From Bacteroidota bacterium (GTDB lineage Bacteria > Bacteroidota > JABWAT01): a stretch of 64,000 bases of DNA. Both the position numbers and the translations under genes were made by a program. The stretch spans positions 1 to 64,000 of the forward strand of contig JAIUNL010000006.1 in assembly GCA_020161835.1 (NCBI GenBank), given 5' to 3'. The notes beneath the pieces are model-generated. The model did no database searches and was not told where the DNA came from. It saw nothing but the letters and a program-made list of their open reading frames with translations. Positions 48,901 through 56,810 of this stretch are shown one piece after another. Position 1 is the first letter of the stretch; each line of letters begins with the position of its first letter.

Positions 48901-49195
48901 TGGCTATAAAGTTGAGACAGGTCGTGATGGTCTTGACGGATTTGAAAAAGCCATGGAAGGAAATTATGATATTATCGTGAGTGATCTTGAAATGCCAAGA
49001 TTAAATGGATTTGGATTTATTGAAAAGCTCAGACAACAGGAAAAATATAAACACACACCTGTCATAATTGTGACCAGCCGTGAAAATGAAAACGATAAAC
49101 GACGGGGCATTGAGGTGGGTGCAAATGCATATATAATTAAAGGTTCGTTCGATCAGACAAGTCTGATTGATACAATTGAAAGTCTTTTAGCTTAA
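45995..49195 (+). CDS. cheA: CheA-type hybrid histidine kinase with three Hpt domains and a receiver
   Basis: A 1066-residue kinase. Three Hpt domains carry His48 (VHSLNGVA), His193 (VHAFKGSS) and His363 (AHVLKGSA). The first is atypical, with Asn in place of the usual Lys. Linkers rich in Pro and Ala follow each. The kinase core shows NTAKLDETIKLVGELLINR, the N-box HLVRNAIDHG (655-664) and GKGI (701-704), with GRGVGLDIVKKN later. A CheW-like domain follows. A C-terminal receiver has Asp997 in SDLEMP. The layout resembles PixL/ChpA/FrzE-type kinases rather than the flagellar CheA. It is the central kinase of the operon. Confidence 0.94.
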   Translation: MAGLDTSKFAQRFSAESREKVSGIYAQLQIGPLSDYPDALDQIRKNVHSLNGVANMLKFSTIGQLAAEMESILKAMVDKKTETYQWVNQLVEKFAGIVSEELKRIETDPKAEQYRHAFLDTLKQISAGGTYTPEVTQTKESKQEDLRFTKERFLKKFIIEAEGYVTELNSILQSLNSSEDLETRQTDLKNVVHAFKGSSRLLGFNDLFTNLERLEDYFNDNIKLGRGLSVQFKTDFKEVTDNLSLALNRISGGEMENTTDPRLLESVNRILGVETKPVAPIRTEKPAVVVSTPAPVIKTEQPKTASEPAAPAPGPKKFDRSIFVAKFVDESLENNDLLSDNLLNLEKNLSDMNLAKECMRLAHVLKGSARMIGFKYQGGILHKIEDLLNEFVNGTLKVNEYHTELLIATADHLKENLLNIKREQAELPSNQLILDALDNAVAQKPFTIPQIEKVAEAAPKPKQPEQEEKRRDAASSSRSLQLEAEAREDAATDNINVRKFGDTIRVNTAKLDETIKLVGELLINRQRSQIRLTELQHLRKMMKGFVYQMTSLVQNSEDDQTRDILRQSERLLSMLEGQAHRQREDMAFQDLIINDLQTNTIKMRMEPLSVIFNAFPRAIRDISKSLNKQVELVIQGEETELDRKMIEKLTDPLIHLVRNAIDHGIEPVEERQRLEKPLRGLLRIRAMTEGSNIVLIIQDDGKGIDVESIKAKALQKKLFESQEEIDALNEIEVMKLIFLPNFSTAKLITDLSGRGVGLDIVKKNIEDLKGFISVDSIPGKGTTFTIKLPLTLTTLRSLVCTAGGQKWAIPISSIKRTLVIRKNEVIEVVDRDAIRLDNQIIPLVRLSRTLGINDINEYPDKLMVLVGYFGKEQIAFVVEDIYEETEIVIKPVPSLIRKIRNISSVTVSLNGEIIPILFMPELINSAKLVQEGLKEPVIISKGKENIHTVLVVDDSLNTREIEKTILEAYGYKVETGRDGLDGFEKAMEGNYDIIVSDLEMPRLNGFGFIEKLRQQEKYKHTPVIIVTSRENENDKRRGIEVGANAYIIKGSFDQTSLIDTIESLLA

Positions 49196-49206
49196 CGGAG
49201 GCTGAC

Positions 49207-50376
49207 GTGAATTTACGTTCATTTTTACGCTGGGGAAATAAATTTGGAGCATTCAATGTTTCTTCAATTTATTATTTTTCAGCATTTTTTACCTTGATGG
49301 CAATTCTTGTCATTTTGGTTTTCTTTTTAGCCGGTGTTGGCTTCGTGAGCATTCTTTTTACTTTGCTTGCTGCGTTTTTTTCTTCCTGGGCAATGACGGT
49401 TTTTTATAAACGGATTACAGGTCTGGTTCAGGAAATTTTTGAAGAGTTCAGACAAAATGATCAGGCCAGAATTCAAATAACAGGTACCAATGAAATGGGA
49501 CAGGTTATTAAGGTTGTGAACGAACTTCTTGAGCGGAATGCTGATTTAAAAAACCAGCTTGTTATGGCCAACGGAAAAATTAATAAACTTGTTGATGCCT
49601 TAAGTGAGCAGTTACGTGATAATGCTGAAGTTTCTGCAACACAGAGCAGTTCAATCGCTGAAACAACTGCAACAATAAAAGAACTTGCAACTTCCGCCGA
49701 AAAAATTGTTCAGGAAACATCAACAGTTGTTGGTCTTGCAGAAGCCACTCAGGCATCAGCTCAAAAAGGGACTCTTGCCATTGCCAACATGCTTGAGCGG
49801 ATGAGTGAGATCCAGAATGAAAACCAGAGACGGATTCATGAAATCGTTATTCTTGGACGAAAAGCTCAGGAAATCGAAAAGGTCATGGATATTATCAATG
49901 ACATTGCTTCAAATACAAAAATAATTGCCTTTAACGCAGGTATTGAAGCTGCCTCATCTGGCGAAGAAGGTAAACGGTTCGGAACTGTTGCTTCTGAAAT
50001 TCGTAAACTCGCAAATACGGTTGCCAATTCAACCAATGAAATCCGTGATAAAATCAAAGAAATTCAAAAAACAACCAACGAGCTTGTTATTGTTTCTGAG
50101 GAAGAAACCAAAAAAATTCAAAGTGGGGTTGATACAGCCCAAACAATGGTTAAAGAACTGACCGAAATTCTTGACAAGGCCGATAAAACATTGGATTGGG
50201 TGAAACAGATTTCACTGGCAACCCAGCAGCAGCTTACCGCAAGCGAACAGGTCGCAATAGTCTTGCATGATATTTCGGATGGTGTAAAACGGTTCACCCA
50301 GGCTATTAATCAGTCAAAGGAAACCTCAGAAGAACTCAAAGACCTTTCAAGAAGTTTAAGAGGAATGGTAAAGTAA
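49207..50376 (+). CDS. Short membrane methyl-accepting protein lacking a periplasmic sensor
   Basis: A GTG start with GGAGG upstream gives 389 residues. Two hydrophobic stretches near 20-75 are close together, leaving no periplasmic domain. The rest is a signalling domain whose tip reads IASNTKIIAFNAGIEAASSG. It may sense a membrane signal, or act through its cytoplasmic part or a partner. It differs from the two upstream receptors, which have large sensors. Confidence 0.9.
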   Translation: MNLRSFLRWGNKFGAFNVSSIYYFSAFFTLMAILVILVFFLAGVGFVSILFTLLAAFFSSWAMTVFYKRITGLVQEIFEEFRQNDQARIQITGTNEMGQVIKVVNELLERNADLKNQLVMANGKINKLVDALSEQLRDNAEVSATQSSSIAETTATIKELATSAEKIVQETSTVVGLAEATQASAQKGTLAIANMLERMSEIQNENQRRIHEIVILGRKAQEIEKVMDIINDIASNTKIIAFNAGIEAASSGEEGKRFGTVASEIRKLANTVANSTNEIRDKIKEIQKTTNELVIVSEEETKKIQSGVDTAQTMVKELTEILDKADKTLDWVKQISLATQQQLTASEQVAIVLHDISDGVKRFTQAINQSKETSEELKDLSRSLRGMVK

Positions 50377-50442
50377 AAAGGTGATTATCAATTCTGGTTT
50401 TTTCTTTAATGCTGAACGGTTCAGACTCATGAGAGGTTTCAT

Positions 50443-51561
50443 TTGCTGCTGAAACCAGTCAAACCTCAATCAAGAAAAGCAGTTGTTGCAAGAGAACGAC
50501 CTTTGATTCTCATTGCGGATGACAGCCCTACCGTTTTGGATATTCTCAAGTTCATTCTTGAAACCAATGGTATGGATACAATTACCGCAACAAATGGGGT
50601 TGAAGCTGTGCAGAAAATGTACAAGGAAATCCCCGATCTGGTCATCCTTGATCTTGAAATGCCTAAAATGAGTGGATATCAGGTTTGCCGGTTACTCAAA
50701 TCAGATCCGACTGTTTCTTATGTGCCCATCATTATTCTGACATCAAAATCATATAAACAGAACAAATTCTGGGGACTTTACTCGGGTGCAGATGATTACC
50801 TCACCAAAGATTTCGAAATTGATCAGTTGGTCAACAGGGTAAAATTCCATTATAATAATCGTGGAAAACTGGTGGATATTAAGCCAGCAATTCCCAAAAC
50901 GATCAATGAAGAAGAAATTATTGAAAATGTGAATGAGGCACTTGACCAAAAACTTTTCGAAACCACAATCATTTTTGAAATTGCCCAGGTTGCACTCAGT
51001 GCCGGGAATCTCGAAGAAAAAGTTGGGAAAGTTCTTACGTTAATGAACCGGGTTTGCGAATTTACTGTTGCTAGTATATTCGTAGTCGAAATGGGTCAGG
51101 GTCGGTTGTTTCTTGAAAACCCCGGAATGGCAAGTGAATCGTATATTTTCAGTCATGTTGAAACTGCCATTCTTGAATCTCAGAATCATGATATGAAGTT
51201 TGACACTCAAAAGGTCATGATTAACCAGTGGGAAACCGGTAAAGACCGGGGCTCACAATTTAATCACATCCAGTCAAGTGTATCTTTCCCACTGAAAATC
51301 AGAGGAATTACACAGGGTCTGGTTACCTACACCCATTTTTCATCCGGTATGTTTCCTGATATTGTTTTTCACCTGCTTAAACGGGCATCAGACCAGATTT
51401 CCATTCTGATTGATGAAGCAATTCTTTTTAATGAGTACAGCAAAATGAGAAGTGATTTATTAAGTCACGCAACAAAAGTCTTTTCAGAAGTGATGGCAAA
51501 CGGACGGGAAATTGAGAAGCAACTGAATAAGAAAATGAAAACAAATTCTCCCTGGATTTAA
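50443..51561 (+). CDS. Response regulator: receiver plus GAF-like domain
   Basis: A TTG start with GAGAGG upstream gives 372 residues. The receiver (about 20-140) has ADDSP and the phosphoacceptor Asp70 in ILDLEMPKMSG. A GAF-like region covers about 180-355. There is no DNA-binding or enzymatic output domain. Its sequence parallels the first half of the next gene, including the linker after the receiver, so the two are a tandem duplication. The likely input is the CheA/Hpt phosphate. Confidence 0.87.
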   Translation: MLLKPVKPQSRKAVVARERPLILIADDSPTVLDILKFILETNGMDTITATNGVEAVQKMYKEIPDLVILDLEMPKMSGYQVCRLLKSDPTVSYVPIIILTSKSYKQNKFWGLYSGADDYLTKDFEIDQLVNRVKFHYNNRGKLVDIKPAIPKTINEEEIIENVNEALDQKLFETTIIFEIAQVALSAGNLEEKVGKVLTLMNRVCEFTVASIFVVEMGQGRLFLENPGMASESYIFSHVETAILESQNHDMKFDTQKVMINQWETGKDRGSQFNHIQSSVSFPLKIRGITQGLVTYTHFSSGMFPDIVFHLLKRASDQISILIDEAILFNEYSKMRSDLLSHATKVFSEVMANGREIEKQLNKKMKTNSPWI

Positions 51562-51573
51562 GGAACCTGATTA

Positions 51574-53745
51574 ATGTCTAGAGATATACCTAAAATATTG
51601 ATTGCGGATGACAGCCCTACAATAGTTGACATCATGAAGTTTATGCTTGAAGCCAGCGGTTATGAAGTTGTGACGGCTACAAATGGTCTTGAAGCGGTTA
51701 TTTCTGCCTTCCGTGAAGATCCAGACCTGGTTCTGCTCGATGTCGAAATGCCAAAAATGAATGGTTATCAGGTTTGCCGGTATCTCAAAGAAGACCGCCA
51801 TCTGAAACAAACTCCCATCATCATTCTAACTTCGCACGCTCAAAAGAAAATGCGTTTTCTCGGTGTTTACACCGGTGCAGATGAATATCTGATTAAAGAT
51901 GATGATCATGAACAGCTTCTGAACCGCATCGAATATTACATCAACAGGAAAAAAACCGGATCAGGGAATCTTCGTGAACCCCGTTCAGTGACTGTTACCG
52001 AAATATCAGTAATGGAGACAGTTAACGGGATTTTGGACAAAAAACTGATTGAGTCAACCATTATCAATCAGGTTGGCCGTCTTGCCGCCAATCTTGACCG
52101 GTTTGATCTGGTAATCAATTCCATTTTCGGTCTCATTGAAAAAATGGAGGAATTTGATTTCTCTGCAATTCTGGTAAGGGAACTGGGCGGAGCTCAGCTC
52201 TATATTCAGACCCAGCGTTCTATACCCCCAGAACTCATCGAAAAATTTCAGACCAAAGTGCTTCAGAGTGCCCTGCATTATGATGTGATTATGGATTCAT
52301 CCAAAGTGACAACAAAACTGATTCCACGAACTGAAAAGGGTGAGTTTCAGTTGGGAGACAAACGGGTTGCTGCTGCCAAAGAAGGGAACCTCAAATTCCA
52401 GGATAACGTGCTCAGAAGCCGCCAGGAACCGGTTGGTATTCTTGCAATCGGGAATTTTTCTGAAGAACCCATTCATAATGATATTGTGGAAACCATTTCG
52501 ATTTTGTCGAATCACGTGGCCATGCTGCTTGATAACTGGCTGATTTGGAAAAGATATAATGATGTAAATCAAACCTTAAATGTAAGGTTGCTTGAGCTCA
52601 ACGTTGAAATTCTTCATGAACTTCAGTCATTTGCAACAAACCTGACCAAATGCAAAAACCTCGAAGAACTCACACAAACGATTATCCGCCAGATACCCAG
52701 AATTATCAGATGCCAGAAAATCAGTCTGATTATCCGAAGAAAAGTGGGTAATGATTACAAGATGGAATCATTTGGCCGTTGGGGAGAAGAATCTTCGAGT
52801 CTGATTTTTGATATTCTGGTTGAATGGCTGATCAATGAACAATTGAATAAAATTACAAATCAGTCAATTATCAACGATTTAAGCAAAGTGAAATTTTTCA
52901 AGGATCATAATCTTGATAAAAATCTTTGTCAGAACATTCTTACTGTGCCGGTCTTTATCGGTGATGAAAAAATAGGGCTCATCAGTTTATTTGACCGGCT
53001 CGAAATTCCTCAATTCAGTCAGCAGGATCTTGAAATTCTCAGGTTTATTTCCGGGATGGTTGCACTCAGCCTGAAGGGAATTATTGAGCAGGATTATCAG
53101 GCCCCGGATAGTATCATGACCAATATGTATAAACGGTTTATGCCTGATGAGTTGGCAACAACCCTCATATTAAATCCTGAATTACTTGAAATGGATGGGT
53201 CAGTACGGCATACAACCGTTCTTTTTCTGGGAATTGATGGTGTTGAGGGGATTCTTGAACATCAGGATACCAAGCGGGTTGTACAGTTTTTTAATGAGTT
53301 TCTTACCATCATGACGACCCAATCTTTCAATTTTGTTGGTGTTGTTGAAAAATATAAAGAATACGGTCTGAAGTGTGTTTTTGGTATTCCGTTCGAGCAA
53401 AAAGACGATGCTGAAAGAGCAATTCAGTGCGCGGTTCACATGCAGCAGGAATTTTCAGAATTGAAGAAAGCATTTAAGGATCTGCCAATCGGTAATTCTG
53501 GTTTAAAAATTCTCATTCACACCGGGAATATCAGTTTTGCTTATTTGGGTCATGAACACCTGAGCGATTTTATTTCCTTCGGGAAAGATGTCAATTTTGG
53601 GATTCAGCTTTCTGAAAAAATTCTTGATGCCGGAATTTATATCTCAGACCGTACCATTATTGAGATTGAACATCCATACGGGTTGAATCCCGTGGATTAT
53701 TTGGGTGAGACTGAATTTCAGATCTATCAGCTTGCAGAAAATTAG
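51574..53745 (+). CDS. Response regulator with GAF domains and a catalytically degenerate class III cyclase domain
   Basis: A 723-residue protein: receiver at about 5-125 with Asp56 in LLDVEMPKMNG, two GAF-like regions (about 165-330 and 350-525), and a class III nucleotide-cyclase homology domain at about 540-720. In that domain the first metal Asp position (F-x-D-I) reads FLGI, so it is Gly553. The second (GD) is Glu596-Tyr597. The transition-state Asn674 is kept, but the Arg four residues later is Gln678. Lys593 remains. It is therefore probably a pseudo-cyclase, perhaps a nucleotide- or protein-binding output. The rest of the fold (VFGIPF, ERAIQCAVHMQ, ILIHTGNISFAYLG) is well kept, so it is under selection. 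It overlaps the convergent bacilliredoxin gene by 4 bp. Confidence 0.88.
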   Translation: MSRDIPKILIADDSPTIVDIMKFMLEASGYEVVTATNGLEAVISAFREDPDLVLLDVEMPKMNGYQVCRYLKEDRHLKQTPIIILTSHAQKKMRFLGVYTGADEYLIKDDDHEQLLNRIEYYINRKKTGSGNLREPRSVTVTEISVMETVNGILDKKLIESTIINQVGRLAANLDRFDLVINSIFGLIEKMEEFDFSAILVRELGGAQLYIQTQRSIPPELIEKFQTKVLQSALHYDVIMDSSKVTTKLIPRTEKGEFQLGDKRVAAAKEGNLKFQDNVLRSRQEPVGILAIGNFSEEPIHNDIVETISILSNHVAMLLDNWLIWKRYNDVNQTLNVRLLELNVEILHELQSFATNLTKCKNLEELTQTIIRQIPRIIRCQKISLIIRRKVGNDYKMESFGRWGEESSSLIFDILVEWLINEQLNKITNQSIINDLSKVKFFKDHNLDKNLCQNILTVPVFIGDEKIGLISLFDRLEIPQFSQQDLEILRFISGMVALSLKGIIEQDYQAPDSIMTNMYKRFMPDELATTLILNPELLEMDGSVRHTTVLFLGIDGVEGILEHQDTKRVVQFFNEFLTIMTTQSFNFVGVVEKYKEYGLKCVFGIPFEQKDDAERAIQCAVHMQQEFSELKKAFKDLPIGNSGLKILIHTGNISFAYLGHEHLSDFISFGKDVNFGIQLSEKILDAGIYISDRTIIEIEHPYGLNPVDYLGETEFQIYQLAEN

Positions 53746-54071
53746 ATCATTTTTTCAACGGCCGCAAAAACAGAATCACGGGTTATTTTATAATGTGATG
53801 CATGCCAGATGGGCTGCCCCTTATGGAAATAAATGACCTGGGGTGATTGATGGGTTATCTTTAGCAATTCTGCAATAGCCAGACTCACCGGTCTGTCTGC
53901 AATTACATCGAGCAACACAATTTCCGGGCATGTATCTACTTTTTCTGCTTTTTCCAATTCTTCAAATGCCGCAGCACTAATACCGCACTGGTAAGAATGC
54001 TTGAACAGGATCCAGGTTTCGCCAGAGGAATTTTTTTTAGTAAAAGTTGACAGATCAGATAAAGTTTTCAT
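53742..54071 (-). CDS. Monothiol bacilliredoxin-like protein (BrxC/YtxJ, DUF2847 family)
   Basis: Starting at the ATG at 54071 gives 109 residues; the frame can extend 15 codons upstream, but that part is hydrophobic and AT-rich. It has the family motif KHSYQCGIS (Cys29) and a thioredoxin-like layout, with QVIYFHKGQPIWHASHYKIT. In bacillithiol-using bacteria this family removes bacillithiol from proteins. No bacillithiol synthesis gene is in view. The TAA overlaps the TAG of the opposite gene. Confidence 0.8.
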   Translation of the reverse strand: MKTLSDLSTFTKKNSSGETWILFKHSYQCGISAAAFEELEKAEKVDTCPEIVLLDVIADRPVSLAIAELLKITHQSPQVIYFHKGQPIWHASHYKITRDSVFAAVEKMI

Positions 54072-54277
54072 GAATTTTATAATAGATAAAGATATAAAGA
54101 TATATAAATATATCATTAGAAACAGATTAAATGTGATATGATTCGATAACCAAATTGAACTTGTTTTGGTTCACCAATTGTTCAGTTCTATATAAAAAAT
54201 AATCGCCAAAACCGCTTAAATCATAAAAAAACAGAGATTTGAAACATTAGAAATTTTAGTGCAGAGGTATTTGCCTT

Positions 54278-55165
54278 ATGAAAAATTTTAATCTAATTTT
54301 AACGATGGTTTTTTCTGCTCATGAACTGCCTTTTAGGCCATTCTATTTATTATCCAGAATTTTGCTCATGAAAACGTTGTATTTCGGATTGATTTTGCTT
54401 TTCGCGGGTGTAACATCATTACAGGCGAGTACGCTTACACCAAAAGATACAACTCAGTTACAAATTGGTATAACTGAAAAGACAGGTCAGTTTTTACCCG
54501 ATGATGCTGTATTTGTTAATGAGTATGGTGATTCGGTCAACCTTCGGTCATTGGTAAACAAACCTACTGTTATTGCGTTTGTTTATTTTGACTGTCCGGG
54601 GATATGCAGTCCACTTCTTGATGGTGTATCAAGAGTTGTTGGTAAGTCCAATATGGAAATTGGAAAAGACTATCAGGTGATAACCATCAGCATTGATTCA
54701 CTGGATACACCAGAAAAAGCCCTTCAGAAAAAGCAGAATTTTGCAGAAAAAACACAAAAGCCGGGTATTAAAGATGGCTGGCATTTTCTAACAGGAACAA
54801 ATTCAAACATCCATAAAGTAACAAATGCAGTAGGTTTTGGGTATCGGCGTCAGGGAAAAGACTTTGTACATTCTGCTGCAATAATTGTGGTTTCACCGCA
54901 TGCGAAAGTTACCCGATATTTGTTTGGTACTTATTTTCTGCCTTTTGATTTAAAAATGGCTGTGGTTGAAGCAGATGCTGAGCAAACGGGGCCAACAATA
55001 AATAAAGTACTGAGTTTTTGTTTCAACTATGACCCGGCAGGCCGCAAATATGTGATGAATATTACCCGAATAACGGGTACTCTCATTTTTTCACTGGTTG
55101 CCGTCATGTTTTTAGTTTTAATGTTTAAACCCAAAAAGAAAAAAGAAGAAGGAAGCAAGGAATAA
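54278..55165 (+). CDS. SCO1/SenC-type copper chaperone for cytochrome oxidase
   Basis: A 295-residue membrane-anchored thioredoxin-fold protein that helps deliver copper to the CuA site of cytochrome oxidase. Copper ligands are Cys106 and Cys110 in FDCPGICSP, and His198 in FVHSAA. A C-terminal membrane helix is at about 268-285. A GAGG about 10 bases upstream supports the ATG at 54278. A later ATG at 54368 gives a cleaner signal peptide and is a real alternative. It opens the oxidase operon, 3 bp before subunit I. Confidence 0.9.
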   Translation: MKNFNLILTMVFSAHELPFRPFYLLSRILLMKTLYFGLILLFAGVTSLQASTLTPKDTTQLQIGITEKTGQFLPDDAVFVNEYGDSVNLRSLVNKPTVIAFVYFDCPGICSPLLDGVSRVVGKSNMEIGKDYQVITISIDSLDTPEKALQKKQNFAEKTQKPGIKDGWHFLTGTNSNIHKVTNAVGFGYRRQGKDFVHSAAIIVVSPHAKVTRYLFGTYFLPFDLKMAVVEADAEQTGPTINKVLSFCFNYDPAGRKYVMNITRITGTLIFSLVAVMFLVLMFKPKKKKEEGSKE

Positions 55166-55168
55166 GTT

Positions 55169-56797
55169 ATGAGTGAAACCGTTTTGAAAGCCGGAACTGC
55201 TGACCAGCAGTATCAACCCAGCTATCTCGAAATGGAAACAAAGCATAAAGGCATTCTGGCCTGGATTCTGGCAACAGACCACAAGAGAATTGCTCAGCTT
55301 TATTTCTTTTCCATGATGATCATGTTCCTCATCGGTGCTTTGATTGGTGTGCTGATCCGCATCGAACTAATGGCACCGGGCAGAACCATTATGGATGCAC
55401 AAACATATAATGGCTTTTTCACCCTGCATGGAATCATCATGATATTCATGTTTGTGATTCCGGGGTTGCCGGCAGTATTCGGTAACTTCGTAATGCCAAT
55501 TATGATTGGTGCAAAGGATGTAGCCTTCCCGAGAGTCAACTTACTTTCATGGTATCTCTATGTAATCGGGGGACTTATTGTCCTTACTTCACAGTTTGTT
55601 GGATCTGGTCCTCCCGATGGTGGCTGGACATTCTATGCACCTTATTCTGTTAAATCTGCTGCAAACATTGGTATGGCAGCAATGGGTGCTTTTTTCCTTG
55701 GGTTTTCATCAATTCTAACCGGATTGAATTTTCTGGTTACCATTCACCGGATGCGTGCACCCGGAATGGACTGGTTTAAAATGCCGCTTTTTGTCTGGGC
55801 ACTTTATGCAACTGGTTGGATTCAGATTCTTGCAACACCTGTAGTGGGAATTACACTTGTTTTGGTCGTTTTTGAACGTGTATTTCAACTTGGTTTTTTT
55901 GATCCGGCCTTTGGCGGAGACCCGATCCTGTACCAGCATTTGTTCTGGATTTATTCTCACCCTGCGGTTTATATTATGATTTTGCCGGCAATGGGAGCTA
56001 TTTCAGAAATCATTCCAACTTTTGCCCAAAGAACAATTTTTGGATATAAGGCCATTGTAGTTTCCTCACTTTTAATTGCGTTTGTTGGTTACTTTGTCTG
56101 GGGTCACCACATGTACACCTCCGGAATGAGTGATACTGCAAAATGGGTGTTTTCCTTTATCACTTTCCTGGTAGCAATTCCTTCTGCAATTAAGGTATTC
56201 AACTGGGTTGCAACGCTTTATAAAGGTTCAATTGATATTCAACCGCCACTGCTCTATGCTGTTTCTTTTATGTTTACCTTCATGATTGGCGGGTTTACAG
56301 GATTGATTATTGGAGCTGTTGCGCAAGATATTCACCTGCATGATACCACCTTTATTGTTGGTCACTTCCACTACATTGTTTTCGGTGGAACCGGGTTCGC
56401 CTTTTTTGGTGCCCTGCATTATTGGTATCCGAAAATGTATGGCAGAATGTACAACATCAAACTTGCAAATATTGCATGGGGACTTTTCTTCTTTGGATTT
56501 AACGTTCTGTATTTCCCGATGTTTGTAGCTGGTTATATGGGTATGCCCCGCCGGTATTTTGATTACCTGCCAGAATTTTATATCCCAAATCTCATTTCAA
56601 CGATGGGAAGCTGGTTCCTTTATGCCGGTATAATTCTGATGATTTACAATCTGGTGAAATCAAGAAAAACCGGTGCAATTGCTCCGGCAAATCCCTGGAA
56701 TGGTGTGACTCTGGAATGGTCTATTCAGTCACCACCTACTTACGAGAACTTCGATGAAATACCGGTCGTGAAAGACGGACCGTACAAGTTTAAATAA
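55169..56797 (+). CDS. ctaD: Cytochrome c oxidase subunit I (A2-type, caa3)
   Basis: A 542-residue heme-copper oxidase subunit with 12 helices. Ligands: His87 and His401 for low-spin heme, His399 for heme a3, and His264, His313 and His314 for CuB. Tyr268 is the cross-linked tyrosine. The segment IYSHPAVY (261-268) has Tyr-Ser-His-Pro-Ala-Val in place of the HPEV glutamate, the hallmark of the A2 subfamily, as in Rhodothermus caa3. It reduces oxygen to water and pumps protons. It is followed by subunits III, IV and II. Confidence 0.97.
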   Translation: MSETVLKAGTADQQYQPSYLEMETKHKGILAWILATDHKRIAQLYFFSMMIMFLIGALIGVLIRIELMAPGRTIMDAQTYNGFFTLHGIIMIFMFVIPGLPAVFGNFVMPIMIGAKDVAFPRVNLLSWYLYVIGGLIVLTSQFVGSGPPDGGWTFYAPYSVKSAANIGMAAMGAFFLGFSSILTGLNFLVTIHRMRAPGMDWFKMPLFVWALYATGWIQILATPVVGITLVLVVFERVFQLGFFDPAFGGDPILYQHLFWIYSHPAVYIMILPAMGAISEIIPTFAQRTIFGYKAIVVSSLLIAFVGYFVWGHHMYTSGMSDTAKWVFSFITFLVAIPSAIKVFNWVATLYKGSIDIQPPLLYAVSFMFTFMIGGFTGLIIGAVAQDIHLHDTTFIVGHFHYIVFGGTGFAFFGALHYWYPKMYGRMYNIKLANIAWGLFFFGFNVLYFPMFVAGYMGMPRRYFDYLPEFYIPNLISTMGSWFLYAGIILMIYNLVKSRKTGAIAPANPWNGVTLEWSIQSPPTYENFDEIPVVKDGPYKFK

Positions 56798-56810
56798 GGA
56801 GAATTATTTA

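Noticed and set aside
53200-53745. Active adenylate or guanylate cyclase
   Set aside because: Both metal-binding Asp positions and the transition-state Arg are replaced, so catalysis is unlikely.
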